DNA of 64,000 nt from Bacteroidota bacterium (GCA_023251875.1 JAHEXY010000008.1:1-64000), one strand, 5' to 3'. Counted from the first letter of the stretch, positions 53,536 through 63,250 are shown. Translations and numbers: made by a program. Notes: a model not told the origin generated them from the letters alone.

Positions 53536-56304
53536 ATGATAAAATTAATACGTATTTACGCTAGAATTTTCTTTTTTTCAATAGTGTTTTCTACTGCCTA
53601 TGGTCAAGGGGTGGGTATTGATGTAGCCGCGCCTGCTGCAAAATTAGATATTTTAAGTACTACAGCAACTGGCACGGGTATGTTGTTAACGGTGAACTCT
53701 CTTACTAGTGGAACAGGCTTTAATCTCACATCGTCAGGAGTTATAACAGGTAATTTAGCAAACTTTAATGCAAGTGGATTGACGACAGGAGTAGGATTAA
53801 ATATTATTACTGATGCTATTACAACAGGAGATGCATTAAAAATCACAAGCACCAGCACTGGTATAACAACAGGCTCATTATTGTATGTTTCTTCTGCCAC
53901 AACAGGTGCAGTAGCAACAGACGGTATTGTATCTTTTCAGGCTACAGGTGATTATACTTCTACTGCCAATAGAGGGCTTTTATCTGTTATAGCAAATTCC
54001 TTAACAGCGGGTACAATTCAAACCATTAAAGGAAATGCATTAACTTCAGGAGAAGCTTTAAACATAGCTTCAAGTTCAGCTGCTCTTACAGGAAATCTAG
54101 AAGATATAACAGCTTCCGGCAATAATGTTGCTAATACAGGTAATTTACTTAGCCTTTCTTCTACAGGTGTAAACTCAATAGCAAAGGCTATTAATGTAAC
54201 AATGGCATCAACAGGAACCTTATCATCCGGAGGTGTATATTTTAACTTTACCGGTGCCCATGGCGGAACTGGCATGCAGATAGATGATGTTACAACTGCA
54301 GGGTCTGTTATAAAAATGAATGCAAACAGTCTTGTAGGAGGAAACGGGTTAGATATAGTTTCTTCTGCAACCGGCTTAACAGGTAATTTACAAAGTATAA
54401 CACTTACCGGAAACAATGTAGGAAATACCAATGGCGCAAGCTTATTAAAATTAAGTTCGTCAGGAGCGAGCAGTATTGCAAAAGCAATTAATGTAGATAT
54501 AGCTTCTACAGGAAATTTATCAACAGGAGGAGTTTATTTTAATTTTTCTGGAGCACATACCGGCAACGGTTTTCAGATAGATGATGTTACCGTTTCGGGT
54601 ACTACAGTTGTTATAAATGCCAATTCTGCTACAACTGGAAGTGGATTTACATTGAGCACTAATGGCTTAACAAGTGGTAAAGGATTTGGTGTTTCTTCTT
54701 CCTCTACAGCTCTTACTGGAGCATTATCTACTATAACACTATCAGGAAATAATGGTCTCAATACAGGAGATTTACTTAATATAAGCTCCTCAGGTGTAAG
54801 CTCAATTGCAAAAGGAATTAACATGACTATTGCATCAACCGGAAATTTAGGAACTAGCGGAGGTGGGGCTTATTTTAATTTCTCAGGTGCGCATACCGGA
54901 AATGGTTTTCAAATAGATGATGCAACAGTAACAGGTAAAACTATGGTAATTAATGCAAATGCACTTACTACCGGTGATGCTTTAAATATAACAAGCTCAG
55001 GAACGGGTTTAACATCGGGTTCATTACTATACGTCTCATCGGCTACAACAGGTGCAGTAGCAACAGATGGTATTGTTTCGTTTCAGGCAACAGGAGATTA
55101 TACTTCTTCTCTTAACAAAGGGCTTTTAACAGTTTTAGCAAATTCAACAGCTGCCGGTACTATTCAAAGAATAGCAGGCAATGCATTAACTACTGGTATT
55201 GCATTAAGTATCGGTTCAACATCAACTGGTTTAACATCAGGTTCATTATTAGCTGTTTCGTCTTCCACTACAGGTGCTGTTGCCACTAATGGCATCGTTA
55301 ATATTACTGCTTCCGGTAATTATACTTCAGTAAGTAATGTTGGATTGTTAAATGTAGTAGCAGATGCAACCACAGCTGGAACTATACAACAAATTTCTGG
55401 TGCTGCACTTACTACTGGAACTGGTTTGAATATTTCTACACCATTAGTAACTACTGGAGCCGGAATTCTAGTTACTGCTGATGCTCTTACATCAGGATGG
55501 GGGATGAAAATTGCCTCTAGTTCAACAGCAATAACTGGTGGGGGAGCTTTACTTGCTTTGCTTTCAACGGGTGCTATTGGCGATGTCGCTTCTGCAGTAT
55601 TAAATGTAACTTCAACAGCTGTAAATACAACTGGTTATGTAGCGAAAATTGTTGGTAATTCAGTTACATCTGGAGGTTTATTAAGCGTATCTTCTAGTGG
55701 AGCTGCTTTTACAGGTACTATGGTTAATATTATAGAATCAGGTAATAATGCCGCTAATACAGGTACATTACTTAGAGTTTCAAATAATGAAGCTGCAGGT
55801 GCACTTTCTGCAGAAACAATGGTTATGATTACTAATAAAGGTACAGGCGAGGGTTTGCGTGTAAATGATGACGGAACTGATAATGATGCTACTGCTTTTG
55901 TTGTTGATGCTACTGGTCAGGTAGGTATTCATATTCCGGTTAATGATGCGTATACATCTTTAGATGTAAATGGGGGAATTAATTTACAGTCTGCAACTGC
56001 AAATGCAACATCAGATCCTTGGACACTTACAATAGGCGATAGGTCTTTTATAAAAATAAATTCTGATGCTATCCCTACAAGTAGAACTGTTGTATTCTCG
56101 GATGGAATGGCTGATGGACAAATTTTATATATAAGAATTATTGATAGTGGCTCTAATTATGGAGTTGAATTTACTGATAATGATGCAACAAATAATATGC
56201 GTATAGGTGCTGCAACGCTTAATAGAGACGATAATGATACCTTGCTTTTTATTTGGGATGGCGCTACATGGAATCTAATTAGTTCAGTGCAAATTGCAAA
56301 CTAA
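53536..56304 (+). CDS. Repetitive fibre-like secreted protein (922 aa)
   Basis: A signal peptide (MIKLIRIYARIFFFSIVFSTAYG) precedes GVGIDVAAPAAKLDIL, a start that resembles tail-fibre-like proteins of Bacteroidota. Residues about 40-800 are Thr/Ser/Gly/Ala-rich repeats of 30-45 aa (TTGDALKITS, TGNLSTGGVYFNFSGAH, ATDGIVSFQATGDYTS). One block recurs nearly unchanged near residues 115-140 and 495-520. The last about 100 residues are non-repetitive (SFIKINSDAIPTSRTVVFSD, DTLLFIWDGATWNLISS) and may be a capping or receptor domain. There is no T9SS sorting domain. It may form a beta-helical fibre; the function is unknown. Confidence 0.75.
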   Translation: MIKLIRIYARIFFFSIVFSTAYGQGVGIDVAAPAAKLDILSTTATGTGMLLTVNSLTSGTGFNLTSSGVITGNLANFNASGLTTGVGLNIITDAITTGDALKITSTSTGITTGSLLYVSSATTGAVATDGIVSFQATGDYTSTANRGLLSVIANSLTAGTIQTIKGNALTSGEALNIASSSAALTGNLEDITASGNNVANTGNLLSLSSTGVNSIAKAINVTMASTGTLSSGGVYFNFTGAHGGTGMQIDDVTTAGSVIKMNANSLVGGNGLDIVSSATGLTGNLQSITLTGNNVGNTNGASLLKLSSSGASSIAKAINVDIASTGNLSTGGVYFNFSGAHTGNGFQIDDVTVSGTTVVINANSATTGSGFTLSTNGLTSGKGFGVSSSSTALTGALSTITLSGNNGLNTGDLLNISSSGVSSIAKGINMTIASTGNLGTSGGGAYFNFSGAHTGNGFQIDDATVTGKTMVINANALTTGDALNITSSGTGLTSGSLLYVSSATTGAVATDGIVSFQATGDYTSSLNKGLLTVLANSTAAGTIQRIAGNALTTGIALSIGSTSTGLTSGSLLAVSSSTTGAVATNGIVNITASGNYTSVSNVGLLNVVADATTAGTIQQISGAALTTGTGLNISTPLVTTGAGILVTADALTSGWGMKIASSSTAITGGGALLALLSTGAIGDVASAVLNVTSTAVNTTGYVAKIVGNSVTSGGLLSVSSSGAAFTGTMVNIIESGNNAANTGTLLRVSNNEAAGALSAETMVMITNKGTGEGLRVNDDGTDNDATAFVVDATGQVGIHIPVNDAYTSLDVNGGINLQSATANATSDPWTLTIGDRSFIKINSDAIPTSRTVVFSDGMADGQILYIRIIDSGSNYGVEFTDNDATNNMRIGAATLNRDDNDTLLFIWDGATWNLISSVQIAN

Positions 56305-56364
56305 TTCTTAAAAACTTTAATTATCTTCTCTTTTACATTTACATTCGCATATTATTTTTTCTTT

Positions 56365-57300
56365 ATGTTAGGAATCGTAGCCAAATCAACCGGAAGTTGG
56401 TATACCGTATTATTAGAAAATGAACAACGTATTGAATGTAGAATGCGAGGGCAACAACGTTTGCAAGATTCTCAAAATACAAATCCTATTGCGGTAGGAG
56501 ATAAGGTTGAAATAGATATTGACACGGATACGAATACGGGTAGTATACAAGCCATTGCAGATAGAAAAAACTATATCATACGGAATGCCGGAGGTAAAAC
56601 ACCCAAAACTCATGTTATTGCAGCCAATATCGATCAATGTTTTTTAATGGTAACCCTTCATACACCCCACACCACAAAAGGTTTTATCAACCGTTTTTTA
56701 GTTACGGCCGAAGCTTATGAAGTGCCTACTGTTTTACTCTTTAATAAAACAGATTTACTTGATGATAAGGAATTAAAAGAATTAGAAGAATTTATCTATA
56801 TATATGAATTAGCGGGATATACTTGCATAAAATTATCTGCGATTAAGCCCGATAAGCAAGTCAAGAAAATTGTGGATATGATGAAAGGGAAAATCAATCT
56901 TCTTTCAGGTAATTCTGGTGTTGGTAAATCAACATTTATGAATGCCATTGATCCTTTGTTAAATTTAAAAACCGGAAACATTTCAAATTTTAATAACAAA
57001 GGCATTCATACAACAACTTTTGCCGAAATGTTTGAATTAAAAAACAAAGGTTTTCTTATTGATACTCCAGGCATAAAAGGATTTGGATTAACAGCTATGG
57101 CCAAAGCAGAACTCTCGCATTATTTTCCTGAAATGAGGGGTTTGCTCAACCAATGTAAATTTGATAATTGCTTGCATTTTAATGAACCCAAATGCGCAGT
57201 AAAAAATGCTGTTGATGAGGGTAAAATTCATGAGTCGCGCTATCTGAGTTATTTAAGTATGCTGCACGATGAAGAAGATTTTAAAAAGTTTTATGATTAA
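56365..57300 (+). CDS. rsgA: Small-subunit ribosome biogenesis GTPase RsgA
   Basis: 311 aa with an N-terminal OB fold and a circularly permuted GTPase domain, recognised because G4 (NKTD, 127-130) precedes G1 (GNSGVGKST, 182-190) and G3 (DTPG, 233-236). A C-terminal zinc knuckle is formed by Cys264, Cys269, His271 and Cys277. It acts in late 30S maturation. It lies 42 bases before dtd and probably shares transcription with it. Confidence 0.98.
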   Translation: MLGIVAKSTGSWYTVLLENEQRIECRMRGQQRLQDSQNTNPIAVGDKVEIDIDTDTNTGSIQAIADRKNYIIRNAGGKTPKTHVIAANIDQCFLMVTLHTPHTTKGFINRFLVTAEAYEVPTVLLFNKTDLLDDKELKELEEFIYIYELAGYTCIKLSAIKPDKQVKKIVDMMKGKINLLSGNSGVGKSTFMNAIDPLLNLKTGNISNFNNKGIHTTTFAEMFELKNKGFLIDTPGIKGFGLTAMAKAELSHYFPEMRGLLNQCKFDNCLHFNEPKCAVKNAVDEGKIHESRYLSYLSMLHDEEDFKKFYD

Positions 57301-57342
57301 AAAAGCCAATAGCTTATGACTGTTAGCCAATAGCCAAACATT

Positions 57343-57795
57343 ATGAGAGTAGTTATTCAACGTGTATTAGAAGCTTCAGTAAGCATTAACAATGAAATTT
57401 ATTCTTCCATAAAAAACGGATTGCTTGTACTTATTGGCATTGAAGATGCAGATGATACTCAAGATATAGAATGGCTGAGCAAAAAAATAGTTTCTTTACG
57501 CATCTTTAATGATACAGAAAAGAAAATGAATTTTTCTGTACAAGATGTAAAGGGAGAAATTTTAGTTGTGAGTCAATTTACCCTGTTTGCAAGTACTAAA
57601 AAGGGGAATAGGCCTTCGTATATAAAATCTGCCAAACCTGAAATTGCAGTCCCCATTTATGAGCAATTTATTCAACAAATAAATCGAGATTTAGGAAAAC
57701 CAATAAAAACAGGCCAATTTGGAGCAGATATGCAAATCGCTCTCATTAATGATGGGCCTGTGACCCTACTAATGGATAGCAAAAGCAAAGAATAA
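57343..57795 (+). CDS. dtd: D-aminoacyl-tRNA deacylase
   Basis: 150 aa, the family length. The two signature motifs are present: SQFTLFA (77-83) and the Gly-cisPro-bearing NDGPVT (136-141). It removes D-amino acids, and glycine from tRNA-Ala, by RNA-based hydrolysis. A repeat of AGCCAATAG with the intervening GCTTATGACTGTT lies in the short gap after rsgA. Confidence 0.98.
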   Translation: MRVVIQRVLEASVSINNEIYSSIKNGLLVLIGIEDADDTQDIEWLSKKIVSLRIFNDTEKKMNFSVQDVKGEILVVSQFTLFASTKKGNRPSYIKSAKPEIAVPIYEQFIQQINRDLGKPIKTGQFGADMQIALINDGPVTLLMDSKSKE

Positions 57796-57866
57796 AGACT
57801 CCTTCTTAATTTTTAATGAGCTCTATTTTTTTTAAAAAAGTATTGTGCTGAGTCATCAATTATTTC

Positions 57867-57898
57867 TTTGGTGAAAAGTTTATTGTTTTGTACTTTCA
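57867..57898 (+). promoter_or_regulatory. Promoter for 57929 and lipA
   Basis: TTTG at 57867-57870, 20 bp, TACTTTCA at 57891-57898, close to TTTG-N20-TAnnTTTG. Confidence 0.5.
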
Positions 57899-57928
57899 AG
57901 TTTTATAAAATATTGTGCACATTGTATA

Positions 57929-58717
57929 ATGCGTAAATTTTTTTTCATATCATTTTTTTGGGCCTTCTCTTTTTTTCATGCGTTTTCGCAAGAAGCGCAA
58001 AAAAAAGATTCTACTAAAACCAAAACAGATGGAGAAGAATGGATTGAATACGATGATACAAAGATATTGTTGCGTCATGAACGTTCTTTTGGAGCCAATA
58101 TTCATTCCAATGGATGGGGCTTAGGTTATAGAATGGGTTTTCATGCAACAGGTTATAAAAAACGGATGTTTGAGGTCGAAGCTGTAACCATGAAACATCC
58201 TAAAGAAGTAAAAACAGTAAATCCTTATGTAGATAATGCAAAAGGATTTGTTTACGGCAAACAATTTTCTGTTTTGATGTTACGTGCCGGTTATGGACTT
58301 CAAAAAATTATATACAGTAAATCCGATAAAAATGGTTTAGAAATAAGGTACAATGGTTATTTGGGAGCCTCATTAGCCTTTGCTAAACCAGCTTATTTAA
58401 ATATACTTTATATAGATGATAAGGGAGTTATGACGGTGGTTTCTGAAAAATATGATCCCGAAAAACATGATATTGTTGATATTGTTGGAAAAGCCCCCTT
58501 TCTTATGGGCCTTGGTGAAACACAATTATACCCTGGTTTATATGGAAAATTTAGTTTGAGCTTTGAATATGGAGATAATGATAAAAAAGTTCGTTCACTT
58601 GAAGCAGGCCTTGTTGTTGATGGGTACTTAAAAGAAATTCCTATTATGGCTTTTACAGATAATACCAATATCTTTGTAAACTTATACCTAGCTTATTATT
58701 TTGGTAAGCGTTGGTAA
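57929..58717 (+). CDS. Predicted outer-membrane beta-barrel protein (262 aa)
   Basis: Signal peptide MRKFFFISFFWAFSFFHAFS, then alternating polar/aromatic strands (NGWGLGYRMGFHATGYKKRM, LRAGYGLQKIIYS, NGYLGASLAFAKPAY) and a terminal NLYLAYYFGKRW with the C-terminal aromatic typical of barrel proteins. I do not recognise the family. It lies 15 bases before lipA and is probably co-transcribed with it, without an evident functional link. Confidence 0.75.
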   Translation: MRKFFFISFFWAFSFFHAFSQEAQKKDSTKTKTDGEEWIEYDDTKILLRHERSFGANIHSNGWGLGYRMGFHATGYKKRMFEVEAVTMKHPKEVKTVNPYVDNAKGFVYGKQFSVLMLRAGYGLQKIIYSKSDKNGLEIRYNGYLGASLAFAKPAYLNILYIDDKGVMTVVSEKYDPEKHDIVDIVGKAPFLMGLGETQLYPGLYGKFSLSFEYGDNDKKVRSLEAGLVVDGYLKEIPIMAFTDNTNIFVNLYLAYYFGKRW

Positions 58718-58732
58718 GCAAACAAAAGATAT

Positions 58733-59605
58733 ATGTCTGATAACGAAACCTCAATTACTTCTTCTAAAATTCGTAAGCCGGATTGGCTTCGTGTAAAGTT
58801 ACCTACTGGAGAAAACTATAAAAAAGTTCGCCAATTAGTTGATACGCATAAATTACACACTATTTGTGAAAGTGGTAATTGTCCAAATATGGGAGAATGT
58901 TGGGGAGCAGGAACAGCAACATTTATGATTTTAGGAAATGTGTGCACGCGTTCATGCCAGTTTTGTGCAGTAGCTACCGGAAAACCAGGAGCTGTTGATT
59001 TAAGTGAACCCAAAAATGTGGCAGAATCGGTAAAATTAATGGGCGTAAAACACTGTGTAATTACATCTGTTGATCGGGATGATTTAAAAGACGGAGGAGC
59101 TGATATTTGGGTTGCTACCATTAGGGCCATAAGAAAAACTTCTCCTGAAACTACACTCGAAACGCTTATTCCAGATTTTAAAGGAGATTGGAATAATCTT
59201 CAAAAAATTATTGATATTAAACCCGAAATAGTTTCGCATAATTTAGAAACTGTAAGAAGACTAACCAAAGAAGTTCGTGTTCAAGCCAAATACGATAGAA
59301 GCCTCGAGGTATTGAAAAGATTGAAGCAAGGTGGATGTAAAACAAAATCAGGTATTATGCTTGGATTGGGAGAAACAGAAGAAGAACTTATTGAAAGTTT
59401 AAATGATTTGAGAGCTGTTGGATGTGATGTACTCACTTTAGGACAATATTTGCAACCTACCAAAAATCATTTGGCAGTTAAGGAATTTATTACTCCTGAA
59501 ACTTTTGAAAAATACAGATTAATGGGAATTGAAAAAGGATTTCGTTTTGTTGAAAGCGGACCACTTGTGAGATCATCTTACCATGCTGAAAAACATTTGT
59601 TTTAA
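58733..59605 (+). CDS. lipA: Lipoyl synthase
   Basis: 290 aa. The auxiliary iron-sulfur cluster site is Cys45-Cys50-Cys56 ([12 protein letters not shown]), the radical-SAM site is Cys71-Cys75-Cys78 (CTRSCQFC), and the C-terminal RSSY (280-283) supplies the serine ligand. It inserts two sulfurs into octanoyl groups on lipoyl-dependent enzymes. All motifs are intact. Confidence 0.99.
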   Translation: MSDNETSITSSKIRKPDWLRVKLPTGENYKKVRQLVDTHKLHTICESGNCPNMGECWGAGTATFMILGNVCTRSCQFCAVATGKPGAVDLSEPKNVAESVKLMGVKHCVITSVDRDDLKDGGADIWVATIRAIRKTSPETTLETLIPDFKGDWNNLQKIIDIKPEIVSHNLETVRRLTKEVRVQAKYDRSLEVLKRLKQGGCKTKSGIMLGLGETEEELIESLNDLRAVGCDVLTLGQYLQPTKNHLAVKEFITPETFEKYRLMGIEKGFRFVESGPLVRSSYHAEKHLF

Positions 59606-59606
59606 T

Positions 59607-59933
59607 TTACATTAAATCCGATAAATCAATTTTGTCAATGTAAACATCTAATACTCGATTGGATTTTACTACTTCAATTTTTTTAATTTCAGTTAAATCT
59701 TCATTGTACCAAATCTCAACAAAATAACCATAAATAGAATATAAGTTTAATTTAAAAGTCTTATGCTTTCTATTATCTATATACTCCCCGTTCATGGATA
59801 TCAGCTTTGCTTTCTCTGCTAGGGGTAATTGCTCAAATGTAAATGATGATACCATATACCTGCTATTAATTCGTTCCTCTATTTTATATTTGTTTTTAGG
59901 ATGTATTACGAAAATTAGAGAGGAAAGTTTCAA
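59607..59933 (-). CDS. Small hypothetical protein (up to 108 aa)
   Basis: Convergent with lipA, with stops one base apart. The frame opens at TTG 59933; ATG 59855 (MVSSFTFEQLPLAEKAKL) is the alternative start, giving 82 aa. The composition (FKLNLYSIYGYFVEIWYN, IKKIEVVKSNRVLDVYIDKI) looks like a real alpha/beta cytosolic protein, but I know no family. No gene is evident in 59934-60118. Confidence 0.55.
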   Translation of the reverse strand: MKLSSLIFVIHPKNKYKIEERINSRYMVSSFTFEQLPLAEKAKLISMNGEYIDNRKHKTFKLNLYSIYGYFVEIWYNEDLTEIKKIEVVKSNRVLDVYIDKIDLSDLM

Positions 59934-60118
59934 AAAACGGGTGTTTTTTTTTACTATATTTTGGATTATGCTTCAAAGCTAATTCAATCAATGAATTATG
60001 TTTTAACGGTATCTTTAATTCAGGGTTTAACATCAACTTTGAGAAATATAAAATTATAAAGTATTGATAATAAGAATGTTTGTTTTGTTGTTTGGATTCA
60101 TAATGGTGCAATTAATGG

Positions 60119-61105
60119 TTATTTTGTTTTTAAAGATGTGTTAATTTTGTTATCTAAAATAATTTCTAGTACTTCATTCGGATTATCAACACTTGCAAAA
60201 TGCCCGGTGTTTTTTAAAGTATTAAGAGAACTATTTTTGATAATATTTTTATTGGCTTCGCGTTCTTCTAAGTGCGACCAATCATGATCACCATAAATTA
60301 AAGTAACAGGTATTTTAATATTAGAATACATTTCTCTTGCTTTAATCCAGCTTGAATAGTGTTTTGAGAATGCTCTAAAAAATCTACCAAATCCTTTATG
60401 TTTGCGTGTTTTAGCAACAAGTTTAAATAAATCACTTGGAATAGCATCTTTATTGTATAAACCACCACGCATAATTCTCTTTAGAATTAAATTGTTTTCC
60501 GCATTGCTGGCTACTAAATTAATTCCGGGAATTTCACATGAAGTAAAAACTATTCTTGCAAGTAGAGAACTTCTTTTAATACCTACTTTATAGTCGGCAG
60601 GATTGATGGCAAATACTTGTTTGATATTATTGAGAGAGTCATTTGCAGCTATTGTTAATGCTAGAGTAGCACCAATAGATTCTCCAACTATGGTTGTATT
60701 TTTTAATTGAAGGGCGTCTATAAATTGACTAACATAGTCTCTGAAAAATGCTTCATCGTATTTCCCTTTAGGTATATCTGATCCTCCGTGACCGGGTAAG
60801 TCTATAGCGTAGATTTTATATTGCTTACTTAATTCAGGGATGAGTTTCTGAAAAAAATCAGATCGTGTTCTCACGCTGTGAATAAGAATCATTGGATCTC
60901 CTTCACCTGAAGTAAGGTATCTGATTGATGAATTATTAATGGTAACATAATTCACCTTTACATTTGTTGACCAAGATGCAACACTATCTATGTTTTCAAA
61001 TGTGGTGATTTTGTTTTCTTGTAATATTGAATTTTTAGACTGTAGATGAAGAGCACTTATTAAAATGCAAATAAGAAATAAGATTTGTTTAGTTATAGTT
61101 TTCAT
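60119..61105 (-). CDS. Exported alpha/beta hydrolase (328 aa)
   Basis: A hydrophobic N-terminus (ILFLICILISALHLQS) suggests export. The fold is clear: oxyanion region LIHSVRTRS, DLPGHGGSD, nucleophile Ser143 in VGESIGATL, acid Asp273 or Asp275 in YGDHDW, and His302 in NTGHFASVD. It should hydrolyse an ester, lactone or similar bond; the substrate is unknown. It is the third gene of the leftward operon starting with the DUF4345-like gene and probably under HxlR control. Confidence 0.9.
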   Translation of the reverse strand: MKTITKQILFLICILISALHLQSKNSILQENKITTFENIDSVASWSTNVKVNYVTINNSSIRYLTSGEGDPMILIHSVRTRSDFFQKLIPELSKQYKIYAIDLPGHGGSDIPKGKYDEAFFRDYVSQFIDALQLKNTTIVGESIGATLALTIAANDSLNNIKQVFAINPADYKVGIKRSSLLARIVFTSCEIPGINLVASNAENNLILKRIMRGGLYNKDAIPSDLFKLVAKTRKHKGFGRFFRAFSKHYSSWIKAREMYSNIKIPVTLIYGDHDWSHLEEREANKNIIKNSSLNTLKNTGHFASVDNPNEVLEIILDNKINTSLKTK

Positions 61106-61167
61106 CTAATATTGTTTTTATTTTAGTTGTTATGGAGTGATTATTTAGTATTCTAATTAGTGTCTAT

Positions 61168-61914
61168 TTATTTTATAGCCTCATTAAGTTTTTTAAAAAT
61201 GAACTTTGGAGCCATCCTGCTCATAGTCTTAAGTAGTTTTGCTTGGCCAGGTAAAATTTCTTCTTGATTACATTTAAAACCAATCATAAATTCTTCTGCA
61301 AGTTTTTCCGGTTTTAATAAAGGTTGTGTTCTAAATTTGTCAGGTAATAAATCGGTATCAACCATAGGAGGCATAAGTTCCATCACTTTTAAATTGGTAT
61401 TTTTAAATTGCCATCTTAAACTGCGTGTCCATGCATGCATTGCAGCCTTTGTGGCGCTATAAACCGGACTAATGGTAAGTGGGACATAGGCTAATCCTGA
61501 AGAAACGTTAACAATTGCAGCATTGTTGGTTTGCAGAAGTTGAGGGAGAAAATAATGTATCATTCTAAGTGGGCCACCAAAATTATTGTTAATTTCTGAA
61601 AGCTGATCTTCAATAGAGATAGTACCTTTTGTATAATTAAATAGTTTAAATACTCCTGCGCAATTTACCAATACATTAATGCCTCCATATTGTTTTTCGC
61701 AAAAGGCTGCCATTTTTTTTATTTGATCATTATCGGCAACATCGCATTGAAATATTTCAATGGCCGGATGGCGTTTTTTTACTTGCTCTAACTTATTGAG
61801 GTTTCTGCCACAGATGATTACGTTGTTTTCATTTTTTAGAAACGCTAAGGCTAATGCTAAGCCTATTCCGGATCCTCCTCCGGTTACTAATACGGTATTT
61901 CCATTTGTGTTCAT
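61168..61914 (-). CDS. Short-chain dehydrogenase/reductase (DltE-like)
   Basis: 248 aa classical SDR: cofactor motif TGGGSGIG (11-18), NCAG (84-87), catalytic Ser138 or 139 (NVSSG), Tyr152 and Lys156 (YSATK). The ending MPPMVDTDLLPDKF resembles COG3967-type oxidoreductases. It uses NAD(P)H; the substrate is unknown. It lies 41 bases after the DUF4345-like gene and 62 before the hydrolase. Confidence 0.93.
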   Translation of the reverse strand: MNTNGNTVLVTGGGSGIGLALALAFLKNENNVIICGRNLNKLEQVKKRHPAIEIFQCDVADNDQIKKMAAFCEKQYGGINVLVNCAGVFKLFNYTKGTISIEDQLSEINNNFGGPLRMIHYFLPQLLQTNNAAIVNVSSGLAYVPLTISPVYSATKAAMHAWTRSLRWQFKNTNLKVMELMPPMVDTDLLPDKFRTQPLLKPEKLAEEFMIGFKCNQEEILPGQAKLLKTMSRMAPKFIFKKLNEAIK

Positions 61915-61955
61915 ATGATTTTTATTTAAGTATTTATTAATAAGAATTTAATTAA

Positions 61956-62348
61956 TTATAAAATACAGTTATGCCATATTATAAAGAGTGGACAGAAAAT
62001 AAACTCTGCAATAATTGGAGCAATAAATTTGGGGAGAATTTTAGAGCGTTGTAGTAGAGAAATCAATCGGCCAATTCCTGAAAAAGCTACTATTCCCATT
62101 AAAATATCATAACAAAATCCATACTGATGGTTTTCAATATTTAGAATCATGCATACTAATATAATTCCTATGCCTAATGATAGGCCAGAATGAAATCTCC
62201 ATTCGTTGTCGATATATAAAACTTGATTTCTTGAAAATTTTTCACTTTCCGGAAAGTTTTTAAATCCTTTTATTAATCCAATAGATCCATTAATCAATGG
62301 AACAAACGTCATGATGACGGCAACAATTTTAAAAATTAGCAGGTTCAT
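61956..62348 (-). CDS. Small integral membrane protein, DUF4345-like
   Basis: 130 aa from ATG 62348 (MNLLIFKIVAVIMTFVPLIN). An upstream ATG at 62405 lies inside the operator and promoter, so I reject it. Four hydrophobic segments and WRFHSGLSLGIGIILV, GRLISLLQR are typical of the DUF4345 family. It is the first gene of an operon with the SDR and the hydrolase. Confidence 0.85.
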   Translation of the reverse strand: MNLLIFKIVAVIMTFVPLINGSIGLIKGFKNFPESEKFSRNQVLYIDNEWRFHSGLSLGIGIILVCMILNIENHQYGFCYDILMGIVAFSGIGRLISLLQRSKILPKFIAPIIAEFIFCPLFIIWHNCIL

Positions 62349-62374
62349 TTTTTTAGTAATTGTTTTTTTTTGTG

Positions 62375-62396
62375 TAAAATTATAAATAATACTTGC
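62375..62396 (-). promoter_or_regulatory. Promoter -7 region of the DUF4345-SDR-hydrolase operon, overlapping the operator
   Basis: TAATTTTA (62382-62375 on the minus strand) with the TTG of ACTTG, 20 bp upstream, inside the palindrome 62391-62407 as -33. Confidence 0.5.
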
Positions 62397-62407
62397 AAAA
62401 CGCAAGT
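62391..62407. promoter_or_regulatory. Predicted HxlR operator 1
   Basis: ACTTGCAAAACGCAAGT, a perfect inverted repeat with 6-bp arms and a 5-bp centre, 42 bases before the DUF4345-like gene. Confidence 0.7.
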
Positions 62408-62663
62408 GTTTGTGTTTGTTTATAAGAAGAATTTATTTTTATTTACAGATATTTTCAATTCTATTTTAGAATGTTTATTAATGAAAAAATTCTAGTTAAT
62501 TTGTTGTATTTGCTATTAATATGCTGAAATAAAATTATTTACAACTAATTTATGAACCTTGAATTAATTTGAGTTCGACTTTATTTTGCTATATTGAGTT
62601 TCTTAGAATTATTTTTCGTAAATTTGCTAATATAATTATGTGTAATTAATTTAGTATTTTATA

Positions 62664-62680
62664 ACTTGTAAAATGCAAGT
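62664..62680. promoter_or_regulatory. Predicted HxlR operator 2
   Basis: ACTTGTAAAATGCAAGT, the same site with two base changes, 21 bases before the HxlR start. The 353-base region 62349-62701 contains no gene. Confidence 0.7.
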
Positions 62681-62701
62681 AGTTGTTAATTTGAATTTAT
62701 T

Positions 62702-63121
62702 TTGAAAAAAGGAATTGACCAGCGATCTCCATGCCCTGTGAGCATTACCCTTGACATTATGGGTGATAAATGGTCTCTACTTATTATCAGGGATATGATG
62801 TTTTATAATAAAAATACGTATGGCGATTTTTTAAAATCTCCCGAACAAATTGCTACTAATATTCTTTCTGATAGATTGATACAACTTGAAAAGGCCGGGA
62901 TAATAGTAGTAGAAAAATATCCTGACAATAAAATAAAGAAGTTCTATAAGCTCAGTCAGAAAGGAATCGATTTAATGCCCATTATTTTGGAAATTGCCGT
63001 ATGGGGTGATAAATATTTTGAGATTCCTGAATATCCAAAGACATTAGCGAAAGAAACAAAAAAGGACAGAGATGGATTAGTAAAGCATTTATCTACAAAA
63101 TTGAAAAAGGTAAAACAATAA
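62702..63121 (+). CDS. HxlR-family transcription regulator
   Basis: 139 aa from TTG 62702. The family pattern is clear: RSPCPVSITLDIMGDKWSLL at the N-terminus, LKSPEQIATNILSDRLIQLE as the recognition helix region and the wing GIIVVEKYPDNKIKKFYKLS. Cys11 in SPCPV is the conserved cysteine used for redox or electrophile sensing in relatives such as YodB and HypR. It is divergent from the DUF4345-SDR-hydrolase operon; matching palindromes lie before both genes, so autoregulation and control of that operon are inferred. Confidence 0.93.
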   Translation: MKKGIDQRSPCPVSITLDIMGDKWSLLIIRDMMFYNKNTYGDFLKSPEQIATNILSDRLIQLEKAGIIVVEKYPDNKIKKFYKLSQKGIDLMPIILEIAVWGDKYFEIPEYPKTLAKETKKDRDGLVKHLSTKLKKVKQ

Positions 63122-63211
63122 AGAGTAAACAGCGTTTTCAATTTGGTACAATATTTCTTGTTTTATTACGTTGAGGGAATAGAAAAAATTGATTTTCATT
63201 TAATATTGTTA

Positions 63212-63242
63212 TTGGATTTTAATAATGAGCTCGTTACATTTG
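63212..63242 (+). promoter_or_regulatory. Promoter for the glycosyltransferase gene
   Basis: TTG (63212-63214), 20 bp, TACATTTG (63235-63242). The ATG at 63251 is only 8 bases downstream, so the mRNA would be nearly leaderless. Confidence 0.6.
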
Positions 63243-63250
63243 CCCTAACA

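Noticed and set aside
59896-60111. 71-aa frame on the minus strand upstream of 59607-59933
   Set aside because: AT-rich composition with no family features, and it overlaps the start of a better frame.
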